Notes under the pieces: generated by a model
What the model was told of the DNA's origin: nothing
Database searches by the model: none
Seen by the model: the letters and a program-made list of their open reading frames with translations, nothing else
NCBI GenBank assembly: GCA_035255485.1
Contig: DATEZO010000322.1
Coordinates: 1 to 49,414 of the forward strand
Direction of reading: 5' to 3'
Length of the DNA: 49,414 nt
Source: DATEZO01 sp035255485
GTDB taxonomy: Bacteria > Pseudomonadota > Gammaproteobacteria > Burkholderiales > Burkholderiaceae_D
Shown: positions 8,580-17,817 of the stretch, piece by piece
How positions within the stretch are numbered: position 1 is the first letter of the stretch
Layout: each line of letters opens with the position of its first letter
Program-made: the position numbers and the translations under genes

Positions 8580-8664
8580 GGGAGTATAGGCAATAATATA
8601 TCAATATGCGCAATGAATAAGCGGTATTTTAATAATACATATAGGTGTATATTAAAATGCCAGG
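8580..8664 (+). repeat. Intergenic GGGAGTAT element, copy C
   Basis: One of three copies of an apparently undescribed element. GGGAGTAT starts at 8580, CGCA lies at +29, AATACA at +54 and GTAT at +67, the same offsets as in the copies at 22084 and 42698. By hand count 47 of the first 71 positions match the 42698 copy without gaps. ATACA-N6-TGTAT at 8635-8650 can form a small hairpin. It sits between the terminators of the convergent dctP and dctM genes. Confidence 0.6.
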
Positions 8665-8710
8665 AGGGGCGCCGATGCGGCCACGGAGGGGCGCGGGCGT
8701 GCCAGCCAAT

Positions 8711-8745
8711 AAAAAAAGCCCCGCACAATCCATCTGCGGGGCTTT
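8711..8745 (-). terminator. Intrinsic terminator of dctQM
   Basis: An 11-bp stem, AAAGCCCCGCA (8715-8725) with TGCGGGGCTTT (8735-8745), is followed on the minus strand by a run of seven U (8711-8717), 20 nt beyond the dctM stop. It is a strong Rho-independent terminator for the dctQM transcript. Confidence 0.92.
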
Positions 8746-8765
8746 CGTGATGCCAGCGGGTCCTG

Positions 8766-10517
8766 TTACTTTTTGTCGACGTCGCTTGAGAAATCCAGTT
8801 GCAGCGAATCGCTCTCCGTCTTGCCGGGGTCGGCTGGTGTTTCCGATGGCGGATTACCGCTGCCTTTGGCGTTGTCATCAGTGGAGAAATTCAGTTGCGG
8901 CGTATCGCCGCTTTTCTGGTCGCCGGACGGCGCGCCGCTATCCTGGTTCATGTCGATGTGCAACTGGATCTGTTCCTTCATGTCTGTTTTCGATGCGATG
9001 GATACGAAACTCGGGAACGTGATGATCAGTGCAACCATGATGACCTGAATGGCCACAAACGGGATCGCGCCCCAGTAGATGTCGGACGTTTTTACTTCTT
9101 TAGGCGCTACCGAACGCAGGTAGAACAGGGCGAAGCCGAATGGCGGATGCATGAATGATGTTTGCATGTTCACCCCCAGCAGTACGCCGAACCAGATCAG
9201 GTCGATTCCCAGTTTTTCGGCGACCGGGCCGACCAGCGGCACCAGGATAAAGGCCAGCTCGAAGAAATCGAGGAAGAATGCCAGCACGAAGAACAGCAGG
9301 TTTACTACAATCAAAAAGCCGGTATTGCCGCCCGGGAGCGACGACAGCAGGTGTTCCACCCACAGGTCGCCATTGACGCCACGGAAAATCAGCGAAAATA
9401 CAGTGGAACCGATCAGGATGAACACCACGAAGCAAGACAGGCGGGTGGTTGAATTCATGGCCTGCTTCAGCAGATTCCACGTCAGGCGGCGATTCATCAT
9501 GGCGAGAATCATGGCGCCCAATGCGCCCATGCCGCCACCTTCGGTTGGCGTCGCAACGCCGATAAAGATCGTGCCGAGCACGAGAAAGATCAGGGCCAGC
9601 GGGGGGATCAGCACGAATACCACTTTTTCAGCCATGCGTGACAGCAGGCCGATTTTCATCTGGCGGTTGATCCAGGCAAACAGGAAGGCGCCGACAATGC
9701 CGAGCGCTGCGGAAAAAATGCCGACTTCATCGGATGCCGCATTGGGATGGCTGGCGCCGTAGTACCTGGCGAAAGCGAAGGATGCAGCAACTGCGATGGA
9801 TAACAGCACCAGCAACGACACCACGCCGCTCCTGCCATTCGGTTCGCGCAGGTTGCGCGCTTCCGGCGGCAGCGCCGGCACCCATTTCGGCTTGATAAAG
9901 GAAACCAGCAATACATAGCCTGCATACATCGCGGTCAGCACCAGGCCGGGGATGAACGCTGCCTGGTACATGTCGCCGACGGAGCGACCGAGCTGGTCGG
10001 CCATCACGATCAGCACCAGCGATGGCGGAATGATCTGCGCGAGCGTGCCGGAGGCCGCGATCACGCCCGTTGCGATCCTTTTGTCATAGCCGTAACGCAG
10101 CATGACGGGCAGGGAGATCAGGCCCATCGAAATCACGGAGGCGGCCACCACCCCGGTGGTCGCGGCCAGCAGTGCGCCGACGAAAACCACGGCGTAGGCC
10201 ACGCCGCCGCGCAGCGGCCCGAACAATTGTCCGATCGTATCGAGCAGATCCTCGGCCATGCCGGAGCGTTCCAGTATCAGGCCCATGAAGGTAAAAAACG
10301 GAATCGCCAGCAGCGTATCGTTCGACATGATGCCGAAGATCCGGTTCGGCAATGCCTGCAGCAGCTCGGGTTTCAGCAGGCCGAATTCAATTCCCATCAG
10401 GCCGAAAAACAGGCCGTTCGCGGCCAGTGAAAACGCCACCGGAAAGCCGGACAGCAGAAATACCACCAAGGCGCCAAACATCACCGGCGCCATGTTCGAA
10501 ATCAGGAATTGCATCAT
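8766..10517 (-). CDS. dctM: TRAP transporter large permease DctM
   Basis: A 583-aa inner-membrane protein with about 12-13 hydrophobic segments, the ion-coupled transport subunit of the TRAP system that receives substrate from the TakP-like protein. The DctM family signature is clear: AIPFFTFMGLILERSGMAEDLLDTIGQLFGPLRGG near residues 70-105 and a second half with TPTEGGGMGALGAM. It is much longer than a standard ~430-aa DctM. An internal soluble loop occurs around residues 220-290. A hydrophilic tail of about 70 residues follows the last membrane segment, rich in D, S, P and G, with a duplicated motif (PQLNFSTDD and LQLDFSSDV). The long form is typical of TakP-type systems; the tail's role is unknown. 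It lies 17 bp downstream of dctQ and ends at a strong terminator. Confidence 0.93.
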   Translation of the reverse strand: MMQFLISNMAPVMFGALVVFLLSGFPVAFSLAANGLFFGLMGIEFGLLKPELLQALPNRIFGIMSNDTLLAIPFFTFMGLILERSGMAEDLLDTIGQLFGPLRGGVAYAVVFVGALLAATTGVVAASVISMGLISLPVMLRYGYDKRIATGVIAASGTLAQIIPPSLVLIVMADQLGRSVGDMYQAAFIPGLVLTAMYAGYVLLVSFIKPKWVPALPPEARNLREPNGRSGVVSLLVLLSIAVAASFAFARYYGASHPNAASDEVGIFSAALGIVGAFLFAWINRQMKIGLLSRMAEKVVFVLIPPLALIFLVLGTIFIGVATPTEGGGMGALGAMILAMMNRRLTWNLLKQAMNSTTRLSCFVVFILIGSTVFSLIFRGVNGDLWVEHLLSSLPGGNTGFLIVVNLLFFVLAFFLDFFELAFILVPLVGPVAEKLGIDLIWFGVLLGVNMQTSFMHPPFGFALFYLRSVAPKEVKTSDIYWGAIPFVAIQVIMVALIITFPSFVSIASKTDMKEQIQLHIDMNQDSGAPSGDQKSGDTPQLNFSTDDNAKGSGNPPSETPADPGKTESDSLQLDFSSDVDKK

Positions 10518-10534
10518 TGCGTGTCTCCGGGAGA

Positions 10535-11119
10535 TCAGTTCAGTTTGTTGGCGGCTTTGATCGCTTCGATCTCTTCTTCCGGAGTGGTTGCTTGCTTTTC
10601 AAATATGCTGGCATCCACTTTCCCGAGCAGAAAGCCAAGGCGCTTGATGAATTCGGAAATGCCCTGCAAGCTCAGCAGCAGGAAGCCAATCGGAATCAGC
10701 AGCTTGGCCGGCCATACGATCAGTCCGCCAGCGTTGCTGGAGTATTCCTGACTCTGAACCGAGATCAGCGCATACGGAACCGCAAAGTACAGAATGATCA
10801 ATGTCATCGGCAGCAGGAAGCACAGGAAGCCGAACAGATCGATCCAGGCTTGCGCGCGCTTGGAAAGCCTGCCTGCGATCACATCGATGCGGACATGCTC
10901 GTTGCGTCGCAAGGTATACGGACTCGCCAGCAGGAAGATCGCGGAAAACAGATACCACTGGATTTCAAGCCACGCATTCGAGCTCATGTTGAATGTATAT
11001 CGCACCATGGCGTTGCCGCTGCAGATCAGTACGGCAGCGAGCAGGGCCCAGCTGACGGCGTGGCCGATTCTTTCATTGAGCGCATCAATGAAGCGTGACA
11101 GCAGAAGTAAGAAAGACAT
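10535..11119 (-). CDS. dctQ: TRAP transporter small permease DctQ
   Basis: A 194-aa inner-membrane protein with four hydrophobic segments, as expected for DctQ, the small subunit that associates with DctM. The family segment WLEIQWYLFSAIFLLASPYTLRRNEHVRIDV is present in the first half. The ATG at 11119 (MSFLLLLSRF) is chosen because the reading frame further upstream encodes only charged residues before the first membrane helix. It is co-transcribed with dctM. The substrate-binding gene dctP is on the opposite strand on the far side of dctM, so the transporter is encoded by two convergent transcripts. Confidence 0.9.
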   Translation of the reverse strand: MSFLLLLSRFIDALNERIGHAVSWALLAAVLICSGNAMVRYTFNMSSNAWLEIQWYLFSAIFLLASPYTLRRNEHVRIDVIAGRLSKRAQAWIDLFGFLCFLLPMTLIILYFAVPYALISVQSQEYSSNAGGLIVWPAKLLIPIGFLLLSLQGISEFIKRLGFLLGKVDASIFEKQATTPEEEIEAIKAANKLN

Positions 11120-11512
11120 GAGTCTTGTCTCCGTTGTTTTTGGAAAATCAATGGACTGCGGCTTGGACCGCTTGGTGATATGGGCCCGCAACTTTGGGCC
11201 CCGGCAGTATAAGACATTTCATATTGCAAGCAAGGAGTTCAGGGCGCGGAGATAGGTTTTTTTCATGTTGATTCACGGAAGCTTAATTCTTTTCATCTGA
11301 ATACCCAATACCCAATGGCGTTGCCTACGTGAAATCACGTATGAAATTTTTATAAAAATTTGACTGGTCACCTGAATGCACGCCGGATGCATACGGCGCC
11401 ATGCAGCCGGCATGCATGGCGCGTTAATTCCTTGATAACGAAGATGTCGAAGCCGTTTGTCGAGGCGCGCCAGCACCGCAGCGCGCCCGCTACAGCTTGC
11501 AAAAAGGATAAA
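11120..11512. other. Intergenic region between argH and dctQ
   Basis: A 393-bp stretch without a convincing gene; short frames here have no recognisable product. It must hold the dctQM promoter and the argH transcript end. The only clear structure is a perfect 10-bp inverted repeat at 11396-11422. An AT-rich patch at about 11341-11361 and a tandem AATACCC (11309-11322) are also visible. Confidence 0.5.
11396..11422. repeat. Perfect 10-bp inverted repeat
   Basis: GCGCCATGCA (11396-11405) and TGCATGGCGC (11413-11422) are exact reverse complements around loop GCCGGCA, which is itself nearly palindromic. It lies 91 bp past the argH stop on the argH strand and has no T-run. It may be a Rho-type processed 3' end, an operator or an RNA hairpin. 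Confidence 0.6.
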
Positions 11513-12925
11513 TTATTTTCGCTCGGGTCCTTCGCCCAATTGCGCGCGGATGGCGGCGATGGCGGCACGCACCTGATTCGGCGCCGTGCCGCCGATATGA
11601 TCGCGGGCGGCAACAGAACCCTCCAGCGATAGCACATTGAACACATCCGGCCCGATCAGCGGCGAAAATGCCTGCAGCGCATCCAGCGTCAGGTCGCTCA
11701 GGTCGCACCCCTGGTCGACGCAGGCCCGCACCGCACGGGCGACGGCTTCGTGCGCATCGCGGAACGGCAAGCCTTGCTTGACCAGATAATCGGCCAGATC
11801 GGTGGCAGTTGCATAGCCTTGCAGCGCCGCTGCGCGCATCGCCTCGGGCTTGACCGAAATGCCGCGCGCCATGTCGGCGAAAATGCGCAGCGTGTCGATC
11901 AGCGTGTCCACGGTGTCGAATAATGGTTCCTTGTCTTCTTGGTTGTCCTTGTTGTAGGCCAGCGGTTGCCCTTTCATCAGGGTCAGCAGCGCGATCAGGT
12001 GGCCGTTGACGCGCCCGGTCTTGCCACGCGCCAGTTCCGGCACGTCCGGATTCTTCTTCTGCGGCATGATCGAGGAGCCGGTGCAGAAACGGTCGGCGAT
12101 ATCGATGAAGCCGACACGCGGGCTCATCCAGATCACCAGTTCTTCCGACATGCGCGACACATGCGTCATCACCAGCGCGGCTGCTGCGCAGAATTCGATC
12201 GCAAAATCGCGATCGGATACGGCATCGAGCGAATTGCGGCAGACTTCCTCGAACCCCAGCGTCGCCGCGACGCGCTCGCGATCGATCGGGAAAGTGGTAC
12301 CGGCAAGCGCCGCCGCGCCCAGCGGCAGGCGGTTGACGCGCTTGCGGCAATCGGCCATGCGCTCGGCATCGCGGCCGAACATCTCGACATACGCCAGCAT
12401 GTGATGGCCGAAGGTGATCGGCTGCGCCACCTGCATATGCGTAAACCCCGGCAGGATGGTGCCGGCATGTTGCTCGGCCAGATCCAGCAAGGCCAGCCGC
12501 AGTTGCCCAAGCAGTGCGCCGATGTCGTCGATCGCCGCGCGCAGGTAGAGCCGGATATCGGTGGCAACCTGGTCGTTGCGCGAGCGGCCGGTATGCAGGC
12601 GCTTGCCCGCATCGCCGACCAGCTCGGTCAGGCGTTTTTCGATATTCAGGTGGACGTCTTCGAGATCGAGCAGCCATTCGAACTGGCCGGCCGCGATCTC
12701 GGACCGGATTTGCGCCATGCCGCGCTGGATGTCGGCGTAATCCTGGGCGCTGATGATGCCTTGGTGGGCCAGCATTTCGGCGTGGGCCAACGAGCCCTGC
12801 ATATCACATTCCGCGAGGCGCTTGTCGAAAAAGACCGATGCGGTGTACCGTTTTACCAAATCGGAGACGGGTTCGGAAAAGCGGGCCGACCAGGCCTCGC
12901 TTTTTTTGGAAAGTTGTGCTGTCAT
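11513..12925 (-). CDS. argH: Argininosuccinate lyase
   Basis: A 470-aa cytosolic enzyme cleaving argininosuccinate to arginine and fumarate, the last step of arginine synthesis. It belongs to the fumarase/aspartase superfamily: HTGRSRND (111-118), the His of THMQVAQP (163) and the flexible catalytic-loop signature GSSIMPQKKN (283-292, catalytic Ser) are all present. The ATG at 12925 (MTAQLSKKSEAWSARF) is preferred over an upstream in-frame start at 12952, since family members begin near this point. It is divergent from the LytS-type kinase gene only about 70 bp away; argH beside algZ-algR is also the arrangement in Pseudomonas aeruginosa. Confidence 0.96.
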   Translation of the reverse strand: MTAQLSKKSEAWSARFSEPVSDLVKRYTASVFFDKRLAECDMQGSLAHAEMLAHQGIISAQDYADIQRGMAQIRSEIAAGQFEWLLDLEDVHLNIEKRLTELVGDAGKRLHTGRSRNDQVATDIRLYLRAAIDDIGALLGQLRLALLDLAEQHAGTILPGFTHMQVAQPITFGHHMLAYVEMFGRDAERMADCRKRVNRLPLGAAALAGTTFPIDRERVAATLGFEEVCRNSLDAVSDRDFAIEFCAAAALVMTHVSRMSEELVIWMSPRVGFIDIADRFCTGSSIMPQKKNPDVPELARGKTGRVNGHLIALLTLMKGQPLAYNKDNQEDKEPLFDTVDTLIDTLRIFADMARGISVKPEAMRAAALQGYATATDLADYLVKQGLPFRDAHEAVARAVRACVDQGCDLSDLTLDALQAFSPLIGPDVFNVLSLEGSVAARDHIGGTAPNQVRAAIAAIRAQLGEGPERK

Positions 12926-12993
12926 AATGAAACCTATCGCAATGTAAACCACGGATTATAGAACACGCCTTGCTCCGACAATTCCCCGACTCC

Positions 12994-14040
12994 ATGCCGT
13001 CGCCGACCATACCGCTCCAAACGCCGACCGAAATCGTGATCCCGGATTGCTGCAACATCGGGGTCATATTCCGCGTGCTGCTGGCGGTCAACGGCACGGC
13101 GCTGGCTGCCATCCTGCTGCAATCCGGCGGATTGAAGGCCGGGCTGTCGGCATTTGTCGAATCGACCATCCTGATCGAACTGGCGTGCTTTGCTTCGCTG
13201 CTGGCCCTGTGCTGGCTGCGCCGGATCATTCGTACCATTCCGCCGTGGGGTCAGCGTGTCGTGTGCGCGCTGGTGCCGGCCGCCGTCACGGCATCCCTGA
13301 TCCGCTTCCTGCTGTCGAATGACATGCTTTTCAATAGCCTGACGCGCCTGACCGTGATAGAGGGCATGCTTGCCGCAGCATTGTTTGGCGGCATTTTGCA
13401 ACATTATTTCGAATTGCGCACGCGCGCCTTCTCGCCTGCGCTGGCGGAGGCGCGGCTGCAAGCCCTGCAAGCGCGCATCCGGCCGCATTTTCTGTTCAAT
13501 AGCCTGAATGCGGTGCTTTCCCTGATTCGGACCGAGCCGCGCCGCGCCGAAACAACCCTGGAGGACCTGGCGGACCTGTTTCGCGTACTGATGCGCGATG
13601 CCCGCGACGTGACTACGCTGGAAGACGAGATTCGCCTGTGCCGGCAATATCTGTCGATCGAAAAGATCCGCCTGGGCGAGCGGCTGCAGGTGCGGTGGGA
13701 AACGGCCGGCATCAGTGACGAGATCCTGCACAAGGCGGAAATTCCGGCCCTGTTGCTGCAACCGCTCCTGGAAAACGCGGTGCATTATGGCGTCGAACCA
13801 GTGCCAGGACCAGTGCTGATCCAGGTCAGCCTGAGTCGATTGGTCGACCGGATCGAAATCGTGGTGGTCAATCCGGCTGCGCCCAAGAGTACACAGCCGG
13901 AATCGCAGGGCAATCATATGGCGCTGGACAATATCCGGGAGCGCCTGGCGCTTTTGTACGATGTCGAGGCGCAGCTCACCACCACCATGGCACGCGGCTT
14001 CTTTGAAGTGCGGCTGCGCTTCCCCATGAGGGCAGCATGA
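12994..14040 (+). CDS. algZ: LytS/AlgZ-type sensor histidine kinase
   Basis: A 348-aa inner-membrane sensor kinase of the His_kinase (LytS-YehU) type. About four hydrophobic helices occupy residues 22-135. The phospho-acceptor motif RPHFLFNSLN (His165) follows, with the downstream RYSRVLMRD-like segment and an HATPase_c domain (N box LLLQPLLENAVHYGVEP near 250-265). In P. aeruginosa the equivalent AlgZ/FimS is an atypical kinase; here the histidine motif is intact. The frame opens with TTG at 12970, but ATG 12994 is the likelier start. The stop overlaps the response-regulator start (ATGA), so the two are translationally coupled. Name by homology and synteny (argH-algZ-algR-hem). Confidence 0.88.
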   Translation: MPSPTIPLQTPTEIVIPDCCNIGVIFRVLLAVNGTALAAILLQSGGLKAGLSAFVESTILIELACFASLLALCWLRRIIRTIPPWGQRVVCALVPAAVTASLIRFLLSNDMLFNSLTRLTVIEGMLAAALFGGILQHYFELRTRAFSPALAEARLQALQARIRPHFLFNSLNAVLSLIRTEPRRAETTLEDLADLFRVLMRDARDVTTLEDEIRLCRQYLSIEKIRLGERLQVRWETAGISDEILHKAEIPALLLQPLLENAVHYGVEPVPGPVLIQVSLSRLVDRIEIVVVNPAAPKSTQPESQGNHMALDNIRERLALLYDVEAQLTTTMARGFFEVRLRFPMRAA

Positions 14041-14831
14041 TGACGCCGCGTCTTTTCATCGTCGATGACGAAGCGCCGGCGCGCGCGCGCCTGGCCACGC
14101 TGCTATCCGATATTGCGGCGGATTGTCCGCATGTGCTGATAGGCAGCGCCGATAATGCGCAAGACGCATTGGACGGCATTGCCCGGGAGAAGCCGGATAT
14201 CGTGCTGCTGGATGTGCAAATGCCGGGCATGACGGGCATCGAACTGGCCATGCATCTGGCCCGGAATGCCGCCGATGCGCCGGCGATAATCTTCATTACT
14301 GCGCATGACGGATATGCGCTGCAAGCCTTTGAAGTGCACGCGCTGGATTATCTGCTGAAGCCGGTGCGTGCATCGCGACTTGCACATGCGCTGCAGCGGG
14401 TCGCGGACATGCGCACCGATGACGACTCCCAGCGCAATGCGCTGACTGCAGCGGCAGGCGCCTTGCAGACAAGGCGCAGGCATTTTTTCGTACAGGAGCG
14501 CGGCCGGTTGCTGCTGGTGCCGATCAGTGAAGTGCTGTACCTGAAGGCGGAACAGAAATACGTCACGCTGCGTACCGGCATGCGCGACTATCTGATCGAG
14601 GAATCCCTGTTGTCGCTGGAGGAAGAGCTGGGCGATACGTTCGTGCGCGTGCATCGCAATGCACTGGTTGCCCGCGATGCGATCCTCGGGATCGAACGCG
14701 GAGCAATAACGACGGATGCCGACGCCGATCGCACGCAGGACGCCTGGCAGGTTATCGTGCGCGACACCGACGAACGGCTGCCGGTGTCGCGCCGGCAATT
14801 GCAAATCATCAAGGCGCTGGTGCGCCGCTGA
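14037..14831 (+). CDS. algR: LytTR response regulator, AlgR-like
   Basis: A 264-aa cytosolic regulator with a receiver domain (about 4-120; acidic Asp10-Asp11, phospho-acceptor Asp59 in DIVLLDVQMPGMTG, Lys in LLKPV) and a C-terminal LytTR DNA-binding domain (about 155-260; RGRLLLVPISEVLYLKAEQKYVTLRT, FVRVHRNALVA). LytTR regulators bind two 9-bp direct repeats separated by about 12 bp. Exactly such a pair stands before pilV at 42870-42900, so this protein is the leading candidate activator of the minor-pilin operon, as AlgR is in P. aeruginosa. It overlaps the kinase gene by 4 bp and converges with ppc 15 bp downstream. Confidence 0.9.
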   Translation: MMTPRLFIVDDEAPARARLATLLSDIAADCPHVLIGSADNAQDALDGIAREKPDIVLLDVQMPGMTGIELAMHLARNAADAPAIIFITAHDGYALQAFEVHALDYLLKPVRASRLAHALQRVADMRTDDDSQRNALTAAAGALQTRRRHFFVQERGRLLLVPISEVLYLKAEQKYVTLRTGMRDYLIEESLLSLEEELGDTFVRVHRNALVARDAILGIERGAITTDADADRTQDAWQVIVRDTDERLPVSRRQLQIIKALVRR

Positions 14832-14846
14832 CATCCGGCTGCCGTA

Positions 14847-17711
14847 TCAACCCGTATTGCGCAATCCCGCTGCGATGCCGTTGATCGAGAGGTGAATCCC
14901 GCGCTGCACGCGCTCGTCGAGTTTTCGTCCCTCACCGATTGCCGCGCGGTGGCGCTTGATCAATTCGACCTGCAAGTGGTTCAGCGGATCGAGATACGCA
15001 AAACGGTTCTTGATCGAACGCGCCAGCAGCGGATTGCCGGCCAGGCGTTCTTTCGCGCCGGTGATGCTTGTCAGGCAGGCAGAGGCGCGTTCATGCTCAT
15101 TGGCGATGCGTTTGAAAATACTGTTGCGCAGTTTTCTGTCGCTCACCAGCTCTGCATAGCGCGATGCCACCGCAAGATCTGTTTTCGACAACACCATGTC
15201 CATGTTGGAGAGCAGCGTCGCGAAAAACGGCCATTCCCTGAACATTGCGCGCAAAACCGCCAGTTTCTTTGCCTCGGCCTTCGCATCGCCTTCCTGCAGC
15301 CAGGACGACACGGCGGTGCCGAAGCCGTACCAGCCCGGCAGCAGCAGGCGACATTGGCCCCATGAAAATCCCCATGGAATCGCGCGCAGATCTTCGATGC
15401 GGCGCGTCGACTTGCGCGAAGCAGGGCGCGAACCGATATTCAGTTCCGCGATTTCGGCAATTGGCGTCGCCGCGAAGAAATAATCGGTAAAGCCGGGGGT
15501 GTCATAGACCAGGTTGCGGTAAGCCTGGTACGCCCGCTCCGACAGTTGTTCCATGACGTGTTCGAACTGTGCCAGCTTCCTGGCGCGTTTGCCTTGCGCT
15601 TCGTGCGGCATCAGGCTGGCTTCAAGCGTGGCGGCTACCAGCAGTTCGAGATTGCGCCGTCCGATTTCCGGATTGGAAAATTTCGAGGCAATGATTTCGC
15701 CCTGTTCCGTCAGGCGCAGCTGGCCGTTGACGGTGCCCGGCGGTTGCGCCAGGATCGCCTCGTAGCTGGGGCCGCCGCCGCGTCCTACCGTGCCGCCGCG
15801 CCCATGGAATAGCCGTAGCCTGACGCCGGCGCGATCGAACACGTCGACCAGGCGGATTTCTGCCTTGTACAGCTCCCAGTTCGAGGTCAGGAAACCGCCA
15901 TCCTTGTTGGAGTCGGAATACCCCAGCATGACTTCCTGCAGGTTGCCGTTCCGGGCAATCAGCCGGTTGACCAGCGGGAATGCCATGAAGCTTTCCATGA
16001 TCTGCGCCGCGCAGCGCAAATCCGGGATGGTTTCGAATAGCGGAATCACCATCAATTCCAGGCCGGCCTGCGCCATGGCGGCGGTATCGTCCGATTCCGT
16101 CCGCAGCAATCCGGTTTCCCGTTGCAGGAGCAGGACCTCAAGCAGGTCGGATGCCGTTTCCGTATGCGAGATGATGTAGTTGCGGATCGCGCGCGCGCCG
16201 TAGCGCTGCCGGATGGTGCGGGCGGCGCGCAGCACCGTCAGTTCCGAATCGGTTTCCGCAGAATATGCGATGTAGGGCGAATACAGCAGGCGCGGCTTGT
16301 CGAGTTCGTCCAGCAGCAGCGCGATTTTCTGCGCTTCAGGCAGGCTGGCGTAGTCCGGCTCTACCTTGGCGCGGGCAAACAGTTCAGCCAGCACGCGCTC
16401 GTGCACATCGGAACTCTGGCGCATGTCCAGCGTGGCGAGATGGAAACCGAAAATTTCGGCGGCGCGCCTGAGCGTTGCCAGGCGCGGCCGGATCAGTGCC
16501 GCGCCATGATGCGCAGTCAGCGAATCGACCAATACTTGCAAATCACCGCTGAATTCGTCAGTGGCGGAATAGGGCGCGGCCGGTCCGACTTCCTGCCGCA
16601 GGATATGGGTGGCGCCAAGCTGCCGCGCAGTCGCTGCCAGACGTGCGTAGATGCCGGTCAAGGCACGCCGATACGGTTCGTCGGTCCGATGCGCGGAGTC
16701 ATCGGGCGAAGTGTCTGCCAGCGCCAGCAAGGCGGGGCTGACATCGGCCAGGATCGAGGAAATCGATAATTCAGCGCCCAGGGCATGTACTTCTTCAAGG
16801 TAAAAATCGAGGATCGTGGTCGACTGGCGCATCAGGGCATGCTGCATCGTGCCTGCGTTGACGTTCGGATTGCCGTCCCGGTCACCGCCGATCCAGCTAC
16901 CCATTTGCACGAATGGCGGCAATTCCGCTGGCGTGGCCTGATGGTGATGGCGCTGAGGGAATTGCGCGGCGATTTCCGCTTCAATATCGTCGTACAGGGC
17001 CGGCAATTCGCGCAGAAAGGTGATCCGATAGTACGACAGCGCGTTTTCAATTTCGTCGGCTACCGTCAGTTTTGAAAAGCGCAGCATGCGCGTCTGCCAC
17101 AATGTGGCGACATGCGCATGCAGCAGCTCGGTATTGTTTGCATGCTCCTTGGGCGTTAGCGGTAAATCGCGTTCGGCCATCAGATGCGCAATCTTGCGCT
17201 CTGCATCCAGCGTGCTCTTGCGCTGCACCTCGGTCGGATGGGCAGTCAATACCGGTGAAATCAGGGCATCCCGAAGGAAGGACCGGACCGTCGCGCCGGA
17301 TACGCCGGCGTCATCCAGCCTGGATAATGCATACGGGACGCTGCCTTGCTGCGGTGCGGAACCTGCCAGCAAATGCGCACGGCGGCGGCGATTGTGATGC
17401 TGGTCTTCCGCAATATTGGCCAGATGCGAGAAATAGGAAAATGCACGCACCACGGAAATCGTCTGGTCGCGCGTCAATTTCTTCAGCAGCCGGTTCAGAT
17501 CGGCGCCGGCCTGCGCATCCGATTCACGACGGAAACGCACCGCGGTCTGGCGTATCGTTTCGACCACATTGAAAACGGCTTCACCTTCCTGGTCGCGCAG
17601 GACATTGCCCAGCAGGCGTCCCAGCAGTCGGATGTCTTCCTTGAGCGGCGCATCCTTGTCGGCAGCGGATCTGGTGGTGCGTGGCGCTGCATTCGGTTGT
17701 TTTATTGTCAT
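14847..17711 (-). CDS. ppc: Phosphoenolpyruvate carboxylase
   Basis: A 954-aa cytosolic enzyme fixing bicarbonate onto PEP to give oxaloacetate, the anaplerotic supply for the TCA cycle. Family signatures are the catalytic His158 in VLTAHPTEVQRKS, the GYSDSNKDGGF segment and the glycine-rich FHGRGGTVGRGGGP loop. The C-terminus ends in NGIAAGLRNTG, the normal conserved end that forms part of the allosteric/active site. Length is slightly longer than the ~880-930 aa of enterobacterial enzymes owing to the N-terminus. It is inserted on the opposite strand between algR and hemC, which are adjacent in pseudomonads; this appears to be usual in beta-proteobacteria. It is divergent from hemC with about 105 bp between. 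Confidence 0.97.
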   Translation of the reverse strand: MTIKQPNAAPRTTRSAADKDAPLKEDIRLLGRLLGNVLRDQEGEAVFNVVETIRQTAVRFRRESDAQAGADLNRLLKKLTRDQTISVVRAFSYFSHLANIAEDQHHNRRRRAHLLAGSAPQQGSVPYALSRLDDAGVSGATVRSFLRDALISPVLTAHPTEVQRKSTLDAERKIAHLMAERDLPLTPKEHANNTELLHAHVATLWQTRMLRFSKLTVADEIENALSYYRITFLRELPALYDDIEAEIAAQFPQRHHHQATPAELPPFVQMGSWIGGDRDGNPNVNAGTMQHALMRQSTTILDFYLEEVHALGAELSISSILADVSPALLALADTSPDDSAHRTDEPYRRALTGIYARLAATARQLGATHILRQEVGPAAPYSATDEFSGDLQVLVDSLTAHHGAALIRPRLATLRRAAEIFGFHLATLDMRQSSDVHERVLAELFARAKVEPDYASLPEAQKIALLLDELDKPRLLYSPYIAYSAETDSELTVLRAARTIRQRYGARAIRNYIISHTETASDLLEVLLLQRETGLLRTESDDTAAMAQAGLELMVIPLFETIPDLRCAAQIMESFMAFPLVNRLIARNGNLQEVMLGYSDSNKDGGFLTSNWELYKAEIRLVDVFDRAGVRLRLFHGRGGTVGRGGGPSYEAILAQPPGTVNGQLRLTEQGEIIASKFSNPEIGRRNLELLVAATLEASLMPHEAQGKRARKLAQFEHVMEQLSERAYQAYRNLVYDTPGFTDYFFAATPIAEIAELNIGSRPASRKSTRRIEDLRAIPWGFSWGQCRLLLPGWYGFGTAVSSWLQEGDAKAEAKKLAVLRAMFREWPFFATLLSNMDMVLSKTDLAVASRYAELVSDRKLRNSIFKRIANEHERASACLTSITGAKERLAGNPLLARSIKNRFAYLDPLNHLQVELIKRHRAAIGEGRKLDERVQRGIHLSINGIAAGLRNTG

Positions 17712-17817
17712 GGCAAGCTGACGATTGGTTCATGAGAGAGATAAATGCGGCCTTGCAGCATAATCGGCAAAGAAGCGCATGCTAGAATTTATGCAAGCAG
17801 CGCACCATTTTCAGTGA

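Noticed and set aside
11939..12961. Long plus-strand frame (340 codons) opposite argH.
   Set aside because: argH on the minus strand has all catalytic motifs; the opposite frame is rich in His/Arg/Gln as expected from a GC-rich antisense read.
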